From: Bacteroidales bacterium
GTDB taxonomy: Bacteria > Bacteroidota > Bacteroidia > Bacteroidales > SM23-62
Reading direction: 5' to 3'
Assembly: GCA_016783865.1 (NCBI GenBank)
Contig: JADHVS010000199.1
Span: forward strand, 1 to 8,042
DNA: 8,042 bases
The translations under genes were made by a program, and so were the position numbers. Numbering within the stretch: position 1 is the first letter of the stretch; each line of letters begins with the position of its first letter. Positions 1-6,657 of the stretch are shown piece after piece. Below the pieces are notes generated by a model, which saw nothing but the letters and a program-made list of their open reading frames with translations, was not told where the DNA came from and ran no database searches.

Positions 1-3000
1 ATACTGAGCCCACAGGTCCCGGGGGTTCAGGCGGAGCAGGAGTAATATGGCATTCGGGTACAAGCATGCCTGGAAATGTTCAAAAATCAGTTTCTAATGG
101 CCAGCAGGGACAGCATATAACAACCGGATTTTATGGCTCTACTCCAGGTGGAGTTGGTGCTACCCGAAATAACCTCCTGGTCCCTCTCAGGGGGTTGTTA
201 TTCAACGTGATGCCCGACGATCAGGATATTTGTGAGTTTACCCTGGCAGATCCGTTTATTGCCTCCATGCCCAAAGGGGGGCACATTGACTCCTTCCGCT
301 TTGAATGGTTTACGAGTCCGAACCAGATCGACTGGTCGCCGGCCCCTGGTAAAAACGATTCCGTATATTATGTACCGGGAGCATTGACCGATACCATATA
401 TTTCAGAAGAATTGTACAGCTTATCAACCTTGCTGATACTATTGCGGATACAAGCGGGATACTCACCATTAAAGTACTACCAAGATTGATTGATAACGAT
501 ATTGTTTATTCTGATACTATTTGTAAGTGGAGTACCCCGGACAGAATGTTTGATCCTGCTCCAACTGTTTCAGGAAGTGATAGTAAATTTATTACATGGG
601 AATTCATATGGGAGATAAGTACAGATTCGGCAAGCTGGTCTGATCCGGGTTACAGGGGACCATTACTTAATTATGAACCACTGGACACAACTACATATTT
701 TCGCAGGATTGTCAATGCTTATGTTTGTACAGATACAAGTAATGCCATTACAATCACCGTTCTTGAACCTATTGAAGGCAACATTGTTATCCCGGATGAT
801 ACCATTTGTGAGGATGAGGTGGCCGTGCCGCTGACTACCGAAAATGTGATCTCCGGAGCCATGGGACCGGGAAGTTACGACTACAGCTGGTACACCAGCG
901 AAAACGGGACCGATTTTACACTTACCGACAGCATTATGGACCGGTATGCCCCGGGCTTCCAGGGTGACGCGGATACCCTGTATTTCACCAGATGGGTTAT
1001 CTCCGGACCGGATTCAGCCTGTATCGATGTAAGCAATACTGTAGAGATCATTATCCATGCGCACATTACCCAGAATAACATTGCCAGTGATGATACCATC
1101 TGTGCCGATGATAAAACCCTGAGGCTAAACCAGCTGGCCGGCTCACCGGGTGGAGGAAACCTTTTGGAATACCTGTACCGCTGGGAGATGAAGGATCAGG
1201 AAGGATCATGGATGACAGCCACCGGTGTAAGCGATTCCATCTATCATGAGCCCGGTTACCTGACTGATACAACACTCTTCAGACGATGGATAACTTCAGG
1301 GGCCTGCACAGAGGTCAGCAATGAAGTGGAGGTCATATTGCAGGATTCTCTCCTGAACAACTTCGTGGCGGGAATGGACACCATCTGTTTTGGAGCCATC
1401 CCGGCACAGATCCTTGATCAGCTCCCGGATGTTACGGGCGGGGACCGTCAGAACTATTTCTACCAGTGGGAAGGAAGAGGCGATGCCTCAGACTGGGTAG
1501 TGATGGCCGGTGAAAACGACAAAGATCTTTCACCCCCGGCGTTGTTCGACACTACCTATTACAGGAGAGTTGTCAGGTCCGGAAAATGCGTCCATATCAG
1601 CGATTCAATTGAAGTCATTGTCCAGGCTCTGATTGGCAATAACCTGATCACTAATGGAGTGCAGGACGAAACCTGCTACGATTCGACCCTGTCGCTCCTT
1701 GGGACCACCACCCTGACAGGGGGAGACAGGGCCAACTACCAGTTTTTATGGGAGAGGAGTACGGATGGTATGGTCTGGTCGGCAGTTGAAGGAGACAGTA
1801 CCAATGCACACCGCACAACCATAACTCTCTTTTCACCCAGGTATTATCGTCGCCTGGTATCATCCGGTGCCTGCAGGGACACGACTCCAGTCACCCACGT
1901 GTTGATCAATCCAAGACCATCGGGCACAATATTATCCGATGTACTGGATCCGGTCTGTTATGACAGCGACGGTGATCCGATTGGGGTGACTGTGCCGGTT
2001 ACCTTTAATTATGGTTCTTATCCTTTTACGATTACCTATACCGATGGCATTAATCCAAACAGTACAGCCGTTGTTACCTCAGGCAGTATGGATCAGTTTG
2101 TCCATTCGGTTACCACACCTGACTCTTCCAATTATCTGATTAAAATGGTCAGGGTGGTAGATGGTAAAGGTTGTAATGCTTATACCGACAGCATTCCTGG
2201 CACCCTTGAAATATTATTATACCGTTTGCCCGTCACAGTAATTGATAATGATCAGGATACTGTTGAGTTGTGTTCCGACTATCACACAGTTGTCGCCCTG
2301 CCTGATATAGGAACCGGACACTGGGAGCAGGCCAGGGGAGATGACAGGCTGGTTATTCAATCACCGGGCCAGGCGCAAACCCAGATCAGCACCACCTTTA
2401 ATCCGCAGGATAGCCAGTATTACATGCTCTATTGGGTGGAACAAAACTGGCCGTTATCCGGAACTGCCTGCATGAGTAAAGATTCAATCGAAATCATCTT
2501 ATACGAGGAGCCTGAACCGGCTAATGCCGGAGGATCCGATGAATTCGCAGAATATGATTCCGTAATCTATTTTGCAGACTATATGTATTTGTTTGCCGGG
2601 GAACCCACGGCCGGAAAAGGTTTGTGGACTTTATTGAGCGGACCGGCAGTAATTGAAGATGATACCTTGTATAATTCATATGTTGACCTGGGGGACCAGA
2701 ACCTGGATGAAGATGTGGTATTCTTACTGAACTGGGAAATTACCAATGGCGTTTGTCCTGTCAAAGAAGACGAACTGCGCATGATCCGGAGGGATCTGAA
2801 GATTTATGAAGGTTTCAGTCCTGATGGTAATAATATCAATGATTATTTTATAATCGAGGGGCTTGATTATACCGATACTTATGACCTGAAGATCTACACC
2901 CGGACAGGTAATGTGATCTATCAGGCATCAAAAGGACTTGGCGAAGAGGGAGAATCTCAGGAACTGATCTGGGACGGTAATTACAGTGGAGGTCGACCGG

Positions 3001-3098
3001 TGGAAAATGGTATTTATTACTACACACTTGAGGTAACAAGGGGACAGGCTACGTATCTTTATAAAAACTATATCATAATAACAAGGGACAGGAATTGA
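1..3098 (+). CDS. Large secreted Ig-like repeat protein with C-terminal gliding-type (type B) T9SS sorting domain, 5' partial
   Basis: The reading frame is open from the left edge (first full codon at 3) to the TGA at 3096-3098, giving at least 1031 residues. The ATG at 66 is therefore internal and not the start. The visible N-terminal stretch (about 3-200) is rich in Gly and Ser. Six tandem Ig-like repeats follow (204-1922), then three divergent beta-rich segments (about 1923-2232, 2233-2520 and 2521-2805). The C-terminus (about 2806-3095) matches the CHU_C / gliding motility-associated C-terminal domain: the FSPDGNNINDYF motif from 2814, then LKIYTRTGNVIY, then WDG at 2970-2978, GIYYYTLEV, and a final YIIITR. 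Members of this family are exported across the outer membrane by the type IX secretion system and stay on the surface or are released. The PorP/SprF gene that follows fits this, because type B cargo usually needs a neighbouring SprF-like partner. An adhesin or surface-matrix role is inferred from the repeats; no catalytic domain is visible. GC content shifts near 780. The sorting domain is a confident call, the biological role is not. Confidence 0.93.
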   Translation, partial: TEPTGPGGSGGAGVIWHSGTSMPGNVQKSVSNGQQGQHITTGFYGSTPGGVGATRNNLLVPLRGLLFNVMPDDQDICEFTLADPFIASMPKGGHIDSFRFEWFTSPNQIDWSPAPGKNDSVYYVPGALTDTIYFRRIVQLINLADTIADTSGILTIKVLPRLIDNDIVYSDTICKWSTPDRMFDPAPTVSGSDSKFITWEFIWEISTDSASWSDPGYRGPLLNYEPLDTTTYFRRIVNAYVCTDTSNAITITVLEPIEGNIVIPDDTICEDEVAVPLTTENVISGAMGPGSYDYSWYTSENGTDFTLTDSIMDRYAPGFQGDADTLYFTRWVISGPDSACIDVSNTVEIIIHAHITQNNIASDDTICADDKTLRLNQLAGSPGGGNLLEYLYRWEMKDQEGSWMTATGVSDSIYHEPGYLTDTTLFRRWITSGACTEVSNEVEVILQDSLLNNFVAGMDTICFGAIPAQILDQLPDVTGGDRQNYFYQWEGRGDASDWVVMAGENDKDLSPPALFDTTYYRRVVRSGKCVHISDSIEVIVQALIGNNLITNGVQDETCYDSTLSLLGTTTLTGGDRANYQFLWERSTDGMVWSAVEGDSTNAHRTTITLFSPRYYRRLVSSGACRDTTPVTHVLINPRPSGTILSDVLDPVCYDSDGDPIGVTVPVTFNYGSYPFTITYTDGINPNSTAVVTSGSMDQFVHSVTTPDSSNYLIKMVRVVDGKGCNAYTDSIPGTLEILLYRLPVTVIDNDQDTVELCSDYHTVVALPDIGTGHWEQARGDDRLVIQSPGQAQTQISTTFNPQDSQYYMLYWVEQNWPLSGTACMSKDSIEIILYEEPEPANAGGSDEFAEYDSVIYFADYMYLFAGEPTAGKGLWTLLSGPAVIEDDTLYNSYVDLGDQNLDEDVVFLLNWEITNGVCPVKEDELRMIRRDLKIYEGFSPDGNNINDYFIIEGLDYTDTYDLKIYTRTGNVIYQASKGLGEEGESQELIWDGNYSGGRPVENGIYYYTLEVTRGQATYLYKNYIIITRDRN
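204..1922 (+). repeat. Six tandem Ig-like protein repeats of 94-99 residues
   Basis: Aligning on the Asn that opens each unit gives repeat starts at about 204, 495, 780, 1077, 1359 and 1641, with the last unit ending near 1922. Unit lengths are about 97, 95, 99, 94, 94 and 94 residues. Each unit has the pattern N-(I/L/F/V)...D-x-I/T-C near its start, a central Y/F-x-W strand, then a T-x-Y/L-F-x-R-R/W motif. Most end with a second Cys followed by a D/S-x-S-N-like turn and a V-x-V/I strand. The two Cys per unit could form an intradomain disulfide. Unit 1 lacks the second Cys. The repeats are divergent at DNA level, so they are old duplications rather than a recent array. The segment from about 1926 starts with a similar D-x-V-C pattern but lacks the FRR motif, and may be a decayed seventh unit. 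Confidence 0.85.
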
Positions 3099-4015
3099 GA
3101 AGGGTAGTTATCATATTGTTTTTTGTATTTACGGCAGTGGCTGGAATGGCACAGAACAATTCCATTTTTCTTCCATTTAACCAGTACATGTTCAATACAT
3201 TGCTGTATAATCCTGCGTATGCCGGAACCAAGGAATCTTTTTCCATGGAAGCCCTTTACCGGAAGCAATGGATAAGTATGAAAGGAACCCCGGAAATGGC
3301 TGCCTTTACAGCTCATTCCCCCTTAAAAAACAGTCCGGTCGCACTTGGTTTCCAGGTCGATAACCTCTCTGCGGGAAAAGGTGCGGAAAGAAGCAACAAC
3401 ATTTTTGCTTATTATAGTCATCGTTTCGATGTGGGCATAGGGAGTCTAAGGCTGGGATTAAGGGCAGGTGCCAATATCATCAGCAAAAATCTGTCGGGTG
3501 TTGACCGGAAATATTATGAAGATCCGGCTTTTTCCGATGAGACTTTTATTATGCCCAATTTCGGTGTTGGTGCTTACTATTACACCAATGTTTTTTATCT
3601 GGGTGTTTCGGTTCCTTACCTTTTGAGTGTTAATGATACCAAAAGAGGCATTACACATGATTTCAAACGGTACAATATTACGGGTACCGGAGGTGTTCTG
3701 CTGGCATTCAATGAGGATTTTAAATTTAAACCCAGCGGGTATGTTCAATATACAATTGATAATCCATTACTATACATCGCCAGTGCAAGCTTTATTTTTG
3801 TAGACGATATGTTCTGGGTAACCGGATCATATAAGTCTTCTGGCGAGGTGGTGGGAATACTTGAATTTCAGATTACCAAACAGATCAGATTTGGTTATTC
3901 TTATGATTTTCCGGTGGGTGACATGAAAGGGTTCATGAGCGGATCGCATGAATTTCTGATGAGATATGATTTCAGTTATGTAGTCCGGGCACAAAACCCG
4001 GGTTATTTCTGGTAA
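3095..4015 (+). CDS. PorP/SprF family type IX secretion system outer-membrane protein
   Basis: This 306-residue protein is within the usual length of the PorP/SprF family. The start is a TTG whose bases overlap the upstream TGA (TTGA). The frame is closed by a TAA at 3062-3064 and has no ATG before residue 18, and only the TTG start gives a full signal peptide: residues 1-19, two Arg, a hydrophobic core and cleavage GMA|Q. After it comes the family signature NTLLYNPAYAGT (about 31-42), then RKQW, the SMKGTPE region and a T/S-x-H-SP motif. The rest is alternating beta-strand sequence rich in Gly and aromatics, as expected for an outer-membrane beta-barrel. Known members (SprF in gliding flavobacteria, PorP in Porphyromonas) support export or surface attachment of T9SS cargo. 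Its place directly after a type B cargo gene suggests it is the dedicated partner of that protein and is translationally coupled to it. I leave the symbol empty because many paralogues occur per genome. Confidence 0.93.
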   Translation: MRRVVIILFFVFTAVAGMAQNNSIFLPFNQYMFNTLLYNPAYAGTKESFSMEALYRKQWISMKGTPEMAAFTAHSPLKNSPVALGFQVDNLSAGKGAERSNNIFAYYSHRFDVGIGSLRLGLRAGANIISKNLSGVDRKYYEDPAFSDETFIMPNFGVGAYYYTNVFYLGVSVPYLLSVNDTKRGITHDFKRYNITGTGGVLLAFNEDFKFKPSGYVQYTIDNPLLYIASASFIFVDDMFWVTGSYKSSGEVVGILEFQITKQIRFGYSYDFPVGDMKGFMSGSHEFLMRYDFSYVVRAQNPGYFW

Positions 4016-4017
4016 TT

Positions 4018-5460
4018 ATGAAAGAGTTCAAATATTATATGGCTGCTTTGTTTTTGACCCTGTTTATTGCCGGGCCATTATTCGCCCAGAATGAAAAGGT
4101 GGCGGCCTATTCGGTTGAACGGGCTGCTTTTTCTGAGCGGGGTTATGATGAATATGCTCCGGTGCTGTACCAGAACAGCATTGTGTTTTCTGCCAATAAG
4201 CGAATGAATGTACTGCGAAAATATGATGGGGATAAAGGGAAGCCACCATGGAATATTTTCCGGGTTGTGGATGAGGGGGATGGCGAATGGTCGCGGGTTG
4301 AAGTATTTTCCGAAGACTTGAGAACCGTTACATACGATGGCCCGGTTACATTTAACAGCCAGGGGAACCGGATTTACTTTAACCGCAATTATGATCCTGA
4401 CAACAGGAAGGTCAAATCGAAAGTTGGGATCTTTTTTGCGGAATATTCGAATGGGAGCTGGACCGGCATCCAACCCTTCCCGCATAACGATCCCTCTTAT
4501 AACCTGTTTCATCCCACACTCAGTCAGGATGGAATGAAACTTTATTTTGCTTCTGATATGCCAGGAGGTGAAGGGCAATTTGATCTGTATGTCTGTACGT
4601 TTGAGAGAGGAGACTGGAGTGAACCGGTTAACCTGGGCCCGCAGGTAAACTCCCGGAAAAATGAGATATATCCCTCGATTCATGAGAATGGCAGATTGTT
4701 CTTCTCAACCAATGGCTGGGGTGGCGTTGGGGGGTATGATATCTTTTTTACGGAAGAGGTGAATGAAGCCTGGATTAGTCCTGTTCATCTTCCCGAACCT
4801 TTTAATTCCAAGAGGCAGGATGCCACGTTAATCTCCGACCCCGGGTTAACCGCAGGTTATATTACCTCGAACCGCGACCGCTGGTCGAACAGTATCTATG
4901 AATTTCAGTCTGTTGTGCCGGAATTTCAGGACTGTGAGTTTCAGGACCAGGACTCGTATTGTTTTGTTTTCTTTGAGACAGGCACCATGGATATTGATAC
5001 CACAAATTTTATGTACGAATGGACAATCAATAACAAGGTTAAGATCAGGGGGAAGGAAGCTCCATACTGCTTTGATGGTCCGGGTGATTTTACCGCCCGT
5101 CTCGATGTGCTTGATATGCTTACCGGTGCTGTACTCTTCAACGAAGCCGATTACGAATTCTCAATTACCGATAAGGTACATATAGGGGCACCTGATACGG
5201 TGGTAGTTAACCAGGCGATCGAGCTGGACGGGTCGAAAACCTACATGCAGCAGTTCAATGCCGACCGGTTTTACTGGGATACTGGTGATTATGCCAGGCC
5301 TACAGGCACAAGGGCATCCCATTATTATTATAAACCCGGAATATATACGATTCAACTTGGTGTTACAGAAAACCCAGGTAGAGTTGAGATTACACAAAAA
5401 GCCTGCACCACAAAGAAAATTGTGGTTTTGCCTGAACCTTCGCTCGCAGGCACCAACTAA
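4018..5460 (+). CDS. Secreted PD40 (WD40-like) beta-propeller protein with C-terminal PKD-like domains
   Basis: The 480-residue protein has a signal peptide at 1-23 (LFA|Q). Propeller-type repeats follow: YAPVLYQNSIVFSAN (47-60), FNSQGNRIYFNRN (112-124), HPTLSQDGMKLYFASD (165-180), YPSIHENGRLFFSTN (218-232) and a weaker one near 269-285. The motifs GGEGQFDLYV and GGVGGYDIFF are typical of PD40 proteins beside T9SS genes. From about 306 to 383 there is a PKD-like beta-sandwich with three Cys (306, 315, 351). From about 388 to 471 there is a clearer PKD domain with DGSKTY, FYWDTGD, HYYYKPGIYTIQLGV. Many relatives next to PorP/SprF end in an OmpA-like peptidoglycan-binding domain; here the protein stops after the PKD strand at LPEPSLAGTN, and no OmpA-like sequence follows in any frame. 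It begins 2 bases after the porP/sprF-like stop, so coupled translation is likely. The probable location is the periplasm or inner face of the outer membrane. A scaffold role in the export partnership is inferred. Confidence 0.87.
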   Translation: MKEFKYYMAALFLTLFIAGPLFAQNEKVAAYSVERAAFSERGYDEYAPVLYQNSIVFSANKRMNVLRKYDGDKGKPPWNIFRVVDEGDGEWSRVEVFSEDLRTVTYDGPVTFNSQGNRIYFNRNYDPDNRKVKSKVGIFFAEYSNGSWTGIQPFPHNDPSYNLFHPTLSQDGMKLYFASDMPGGEGQFDLYVCTFERGDWSEPVNLGPQVNSRKNEIYPSIHENGRLFFSTNGWGGVGGYDIFFTEEVNEAWISPVHLPEPFNSKRQDATLISDPGLTAGYITSNRDRWSNSIYEFQSVVPEFQDCEFQDQDSYCFVFFETGTMDIDTTNFMYEWTINNKVKIRGKEAPYCFDGPGDFTARLDVLDMLTGAVLFNEADYEFSITDKVHIGAPDTVVVNQAIELDGSKTYMQQFNADRFYWDTGDYARPTGTRASHYYYKPGIYTIQLGVTENPGRVEITQKACTTKKIVVLPEPSLAGTN

Positions 5461-5559
5461 CTGTTTCTTACAAAATTTACAACGGATTATACTAAAAATT
5501 GACTTTATCAATAAAATTATGGAGGTCAGCAATTTCTATATTGTGTTAAGAATAAGTAA

Positions 5560-5592
5560 ATTGCAAGGCCAAAGATTTTAGCATAATATTTG
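5560..5592 (+). promoter_or_regulatory. Weak Bacteroidetes-type promoter candidate for the 5659 gene
   Basis: The Bacteroidetes primary sigma factor recognises a -33 TTG/TTTG element and a -7 TAnnTTTG element. Here ATTG (5560-5563) lies 21 bases before AATATTTG (5585-5592), which matches the -7 consensus at all fixed positions but the first. Transcription would start about 60 bases before the ATG at 5659. Such matches are common in AT-rich DNA and this one overlaps the left arm of the inverted repeat, so the support is slight. Confidence 0.22.
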
Positions 5593-5640
5593 TATTAACA
5601 TCTATGAATTATTATGTTATTTAATCTTTGTTTATTTTTA
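5570..5640 (+). terminator. Imperfect AT-rich stem-loop followed by T-run; possible terminator or leader structure
   Basis: CAAAGATT (5570-5577) is the exact reverse complement of AATCTTTG (5623-5630). Inside it, CATAATA (5582-5588) is the exact reverse complement of TATTATG (5610-5616). This inner stem extends outward by a G-T wobble (5581/5617) and two A-T pairs (5580/5618, 5579/5619). The two stems are separated by a small asymmetric internal loop, and the apical loop is 21 bases. TTTATTTTTA follows directly at 5631-5640. The layout resembles an intrinsic terminator, but the stem is poor in GC and the loop is large, so a leader structure for the next gene or chance pairing in AT-rich DNA remains possible. 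Confidence 0.3.
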
Positions 5641-5658
5641 GAATAATTTCAAAAGGTA

Positions 5659-6636
5659 ATGAAAGTGAGGATTTTCATATTCATTATATTTTTATTTGCT
5701 TTTCAGGGGATTTTGGCACAAGCGGTACCGGCCAGCGATGAGAATATTCCTTACCTGATGACCTTTGGAAACGAGGCGGAGACATCGTGGGGAGATGACG
5801 ATTACAGCCAGACATTTTTTTTCAGAATTCCTGTTGAATATACCAGCCCGATATACCTTAAGTTATGGGATCCTGATTGCGGAGGAGAGCACGACGAGTT
5901 GAATGGTACATTTGATACCAGGACCACATTTGAGGTTTTTGGGGGAGCCGGATGTTGGAGTGTTTTAGCCGCGCAGGAAACAAATCCAACTGGAAATTAT
6001 AAGAGCGGTAACCTGTTGGCATTCAAATCATTTGCAGAGGACGATCAATATGATAACAATTGGTATATTTTCGGACCTTTTAATCCGACTGAGGGAGAGT
6101 TAGTGGAGAAATGGAATGGTTATGTCTTCAAAATTATCATTGAGGGTGTAGCCGGGAATGATGGTAATTTGTACCGTATGTTCCTCAGTACCGATAAAAA
6201 TGAAAACAGGCCTATTGAGGGGGGTAATGCCTTTGCATACGAGTATTCATTCAGGATGCATAATAATCCTAATGAAGTATCACATATTTATCCTTATGTG
6301 GATGACCGTACCATTTCAGTAAGGCAATCAAATTTTGACTGGGACAACGATGGCATGATACGGATCGTTTCTGTGGCCAGGAAAGGGCAGATCAGCAGGG
6401 CTTCAGGCGATGATGTATGGGGAGAAGATAATTTTCAGATCCTTGATGAGGAAAAGAATACTTCACTTGACCTTCAGCTGATAAAAAGCAAATCTCCTGT
6501 GATCCGGAATAATAATGTGGTGGTTAACGTGCGGAACCAATACAATGAATTATTGCCATTCTTTGTTATTCCATTGGGAGGAGTGCCGAAATATAAATAC
6601 GAGATTGATATAAGGCCTGGGATAAGGCCGAAGTAA
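5659..6636 (+). CDS. Secreted protein of unknown function, upstream of a propeller sensor gene
   Basis: I do not recognise the family. The 325-residue product has a clear signal peptide, residues 1-20, with a long Ile/Phe core and cleavage ILA|Q. AAAAGG lies 3-4 bases before the ATG, which fixes the start. The mature part is acidic and rich in Asp, Asn, Gly and aromatics, with many short beta-strand patterns (for example TFFFRIPVEY, YVFKIIIEGV, VVVNVRN), suggesting one or two beta-sandwich domains. The only two Cys are 74 (DPDCGGEHDE) and 99 (GGAGCWS), close enough to pair in a disulfide. DWDNDG (227-232) and the DPDCGGEHDE loop are Asp-rich and could bind Ca2+, but no standard EF-hand is complete. 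No transmembrane segment follows the signal peptide, and neither type A nor type B T9SS sorting domain is visible at the C-terminus, so a soluble periplasmic location is likely. The next gene starts 21 bases after the stop, which suggests co-transcription with the sensor-like gene. Confidence 0.85.
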   Translation: MKVRIFIFIIFLFAFQGILAQAVPASDENIPYLMTFGNEAETSWGDDDYSQTFFFRIPVEYTSPIYLKLWDPDCGGEHDELNGTFDTRTTFEVFGGAGCWSVLAAQETNPTGNYKSGNLLAFKSFAEDDQYDNNWYIFGPFNPTEGELVEKWNGYVFKIIIEGVAGNDGNLYRMFLSTDKNENRPIEGGNAFAYEYSFRMHNNPNEVSHIYPYVDDRTISVRQSNFDWDNDGMIRIVSVARKGQISRASGDDVWGEDNFQILDEEKNTSLDLQLIKSKSPVIRNNNVVVNVRNQYNELLPFFVIPLGGVPKYKYEIDIRPGIRPK

Positions 6637-6657
6637 GTTTAGTTGCACAAAATATAT

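Larger units (their letters stand above)
5461..5658. other. AT-rich intergenic gap between two probable transcription units
   Basis: This is the only gap over 25 bases in the window. No convincing coding frame occupies it: open frames crossing it are extensions of other frames of the upstream gene, with no recognisable protein sequence. It holds an imperfect inverted repeat (5570-5630), a T-rich run (5631-5640) and a weak promoter-like pair (5560-5592). A purine-rich AAAAGG sits just before the ATG at 5659. No strong GC-rich hairpin follows the stop at 5460. Confidence 0.7.

Noticed and set aside
66..68. ATG as start codon of the large repeat protein
   Set aside because: The frame stays open to the left edge with Gly-rich coding-like sequence, and no signal peptide follows this ATG, so the true start lies upstream of the window.
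3458..3748. 96-codon open frame on the - strand
   Set aside because: It is antisense to the PorP/SprF gene with no family features; a compositional shadow.
4078..4683. 201-codon open frame on the - strand
   Set aside because: It lies fully inside the PD40-PKD gene, has no recognisable domain or signal peptide, and the + strand frame is clearly the coding one.
5494..5515. Short TTGA...TCAA palindrome after the PD40-PKD stop
   Set aside because: Only four base pairs with a five-base loop and no T-run directly after it; not enough for a terminator.
5258..5581. 107-codon + strand frame running past the PD40-PKD stop, and a - strand frame at 5161-5532
   Set aside because: Both overlap the clear PKD coding sequence and run out into AT-rich spacer. 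The + strand frame was checked as a possible frameshifted OmpA tail, but it has none of that domain's motifs.
6610..6629. ATAAGGCC present twice, 12 bases apart
   Set aside because: It encodes the small IRPG/IRPK repetition at the C-terminus of the 5659 gene; too short and isolated to call a binding site.
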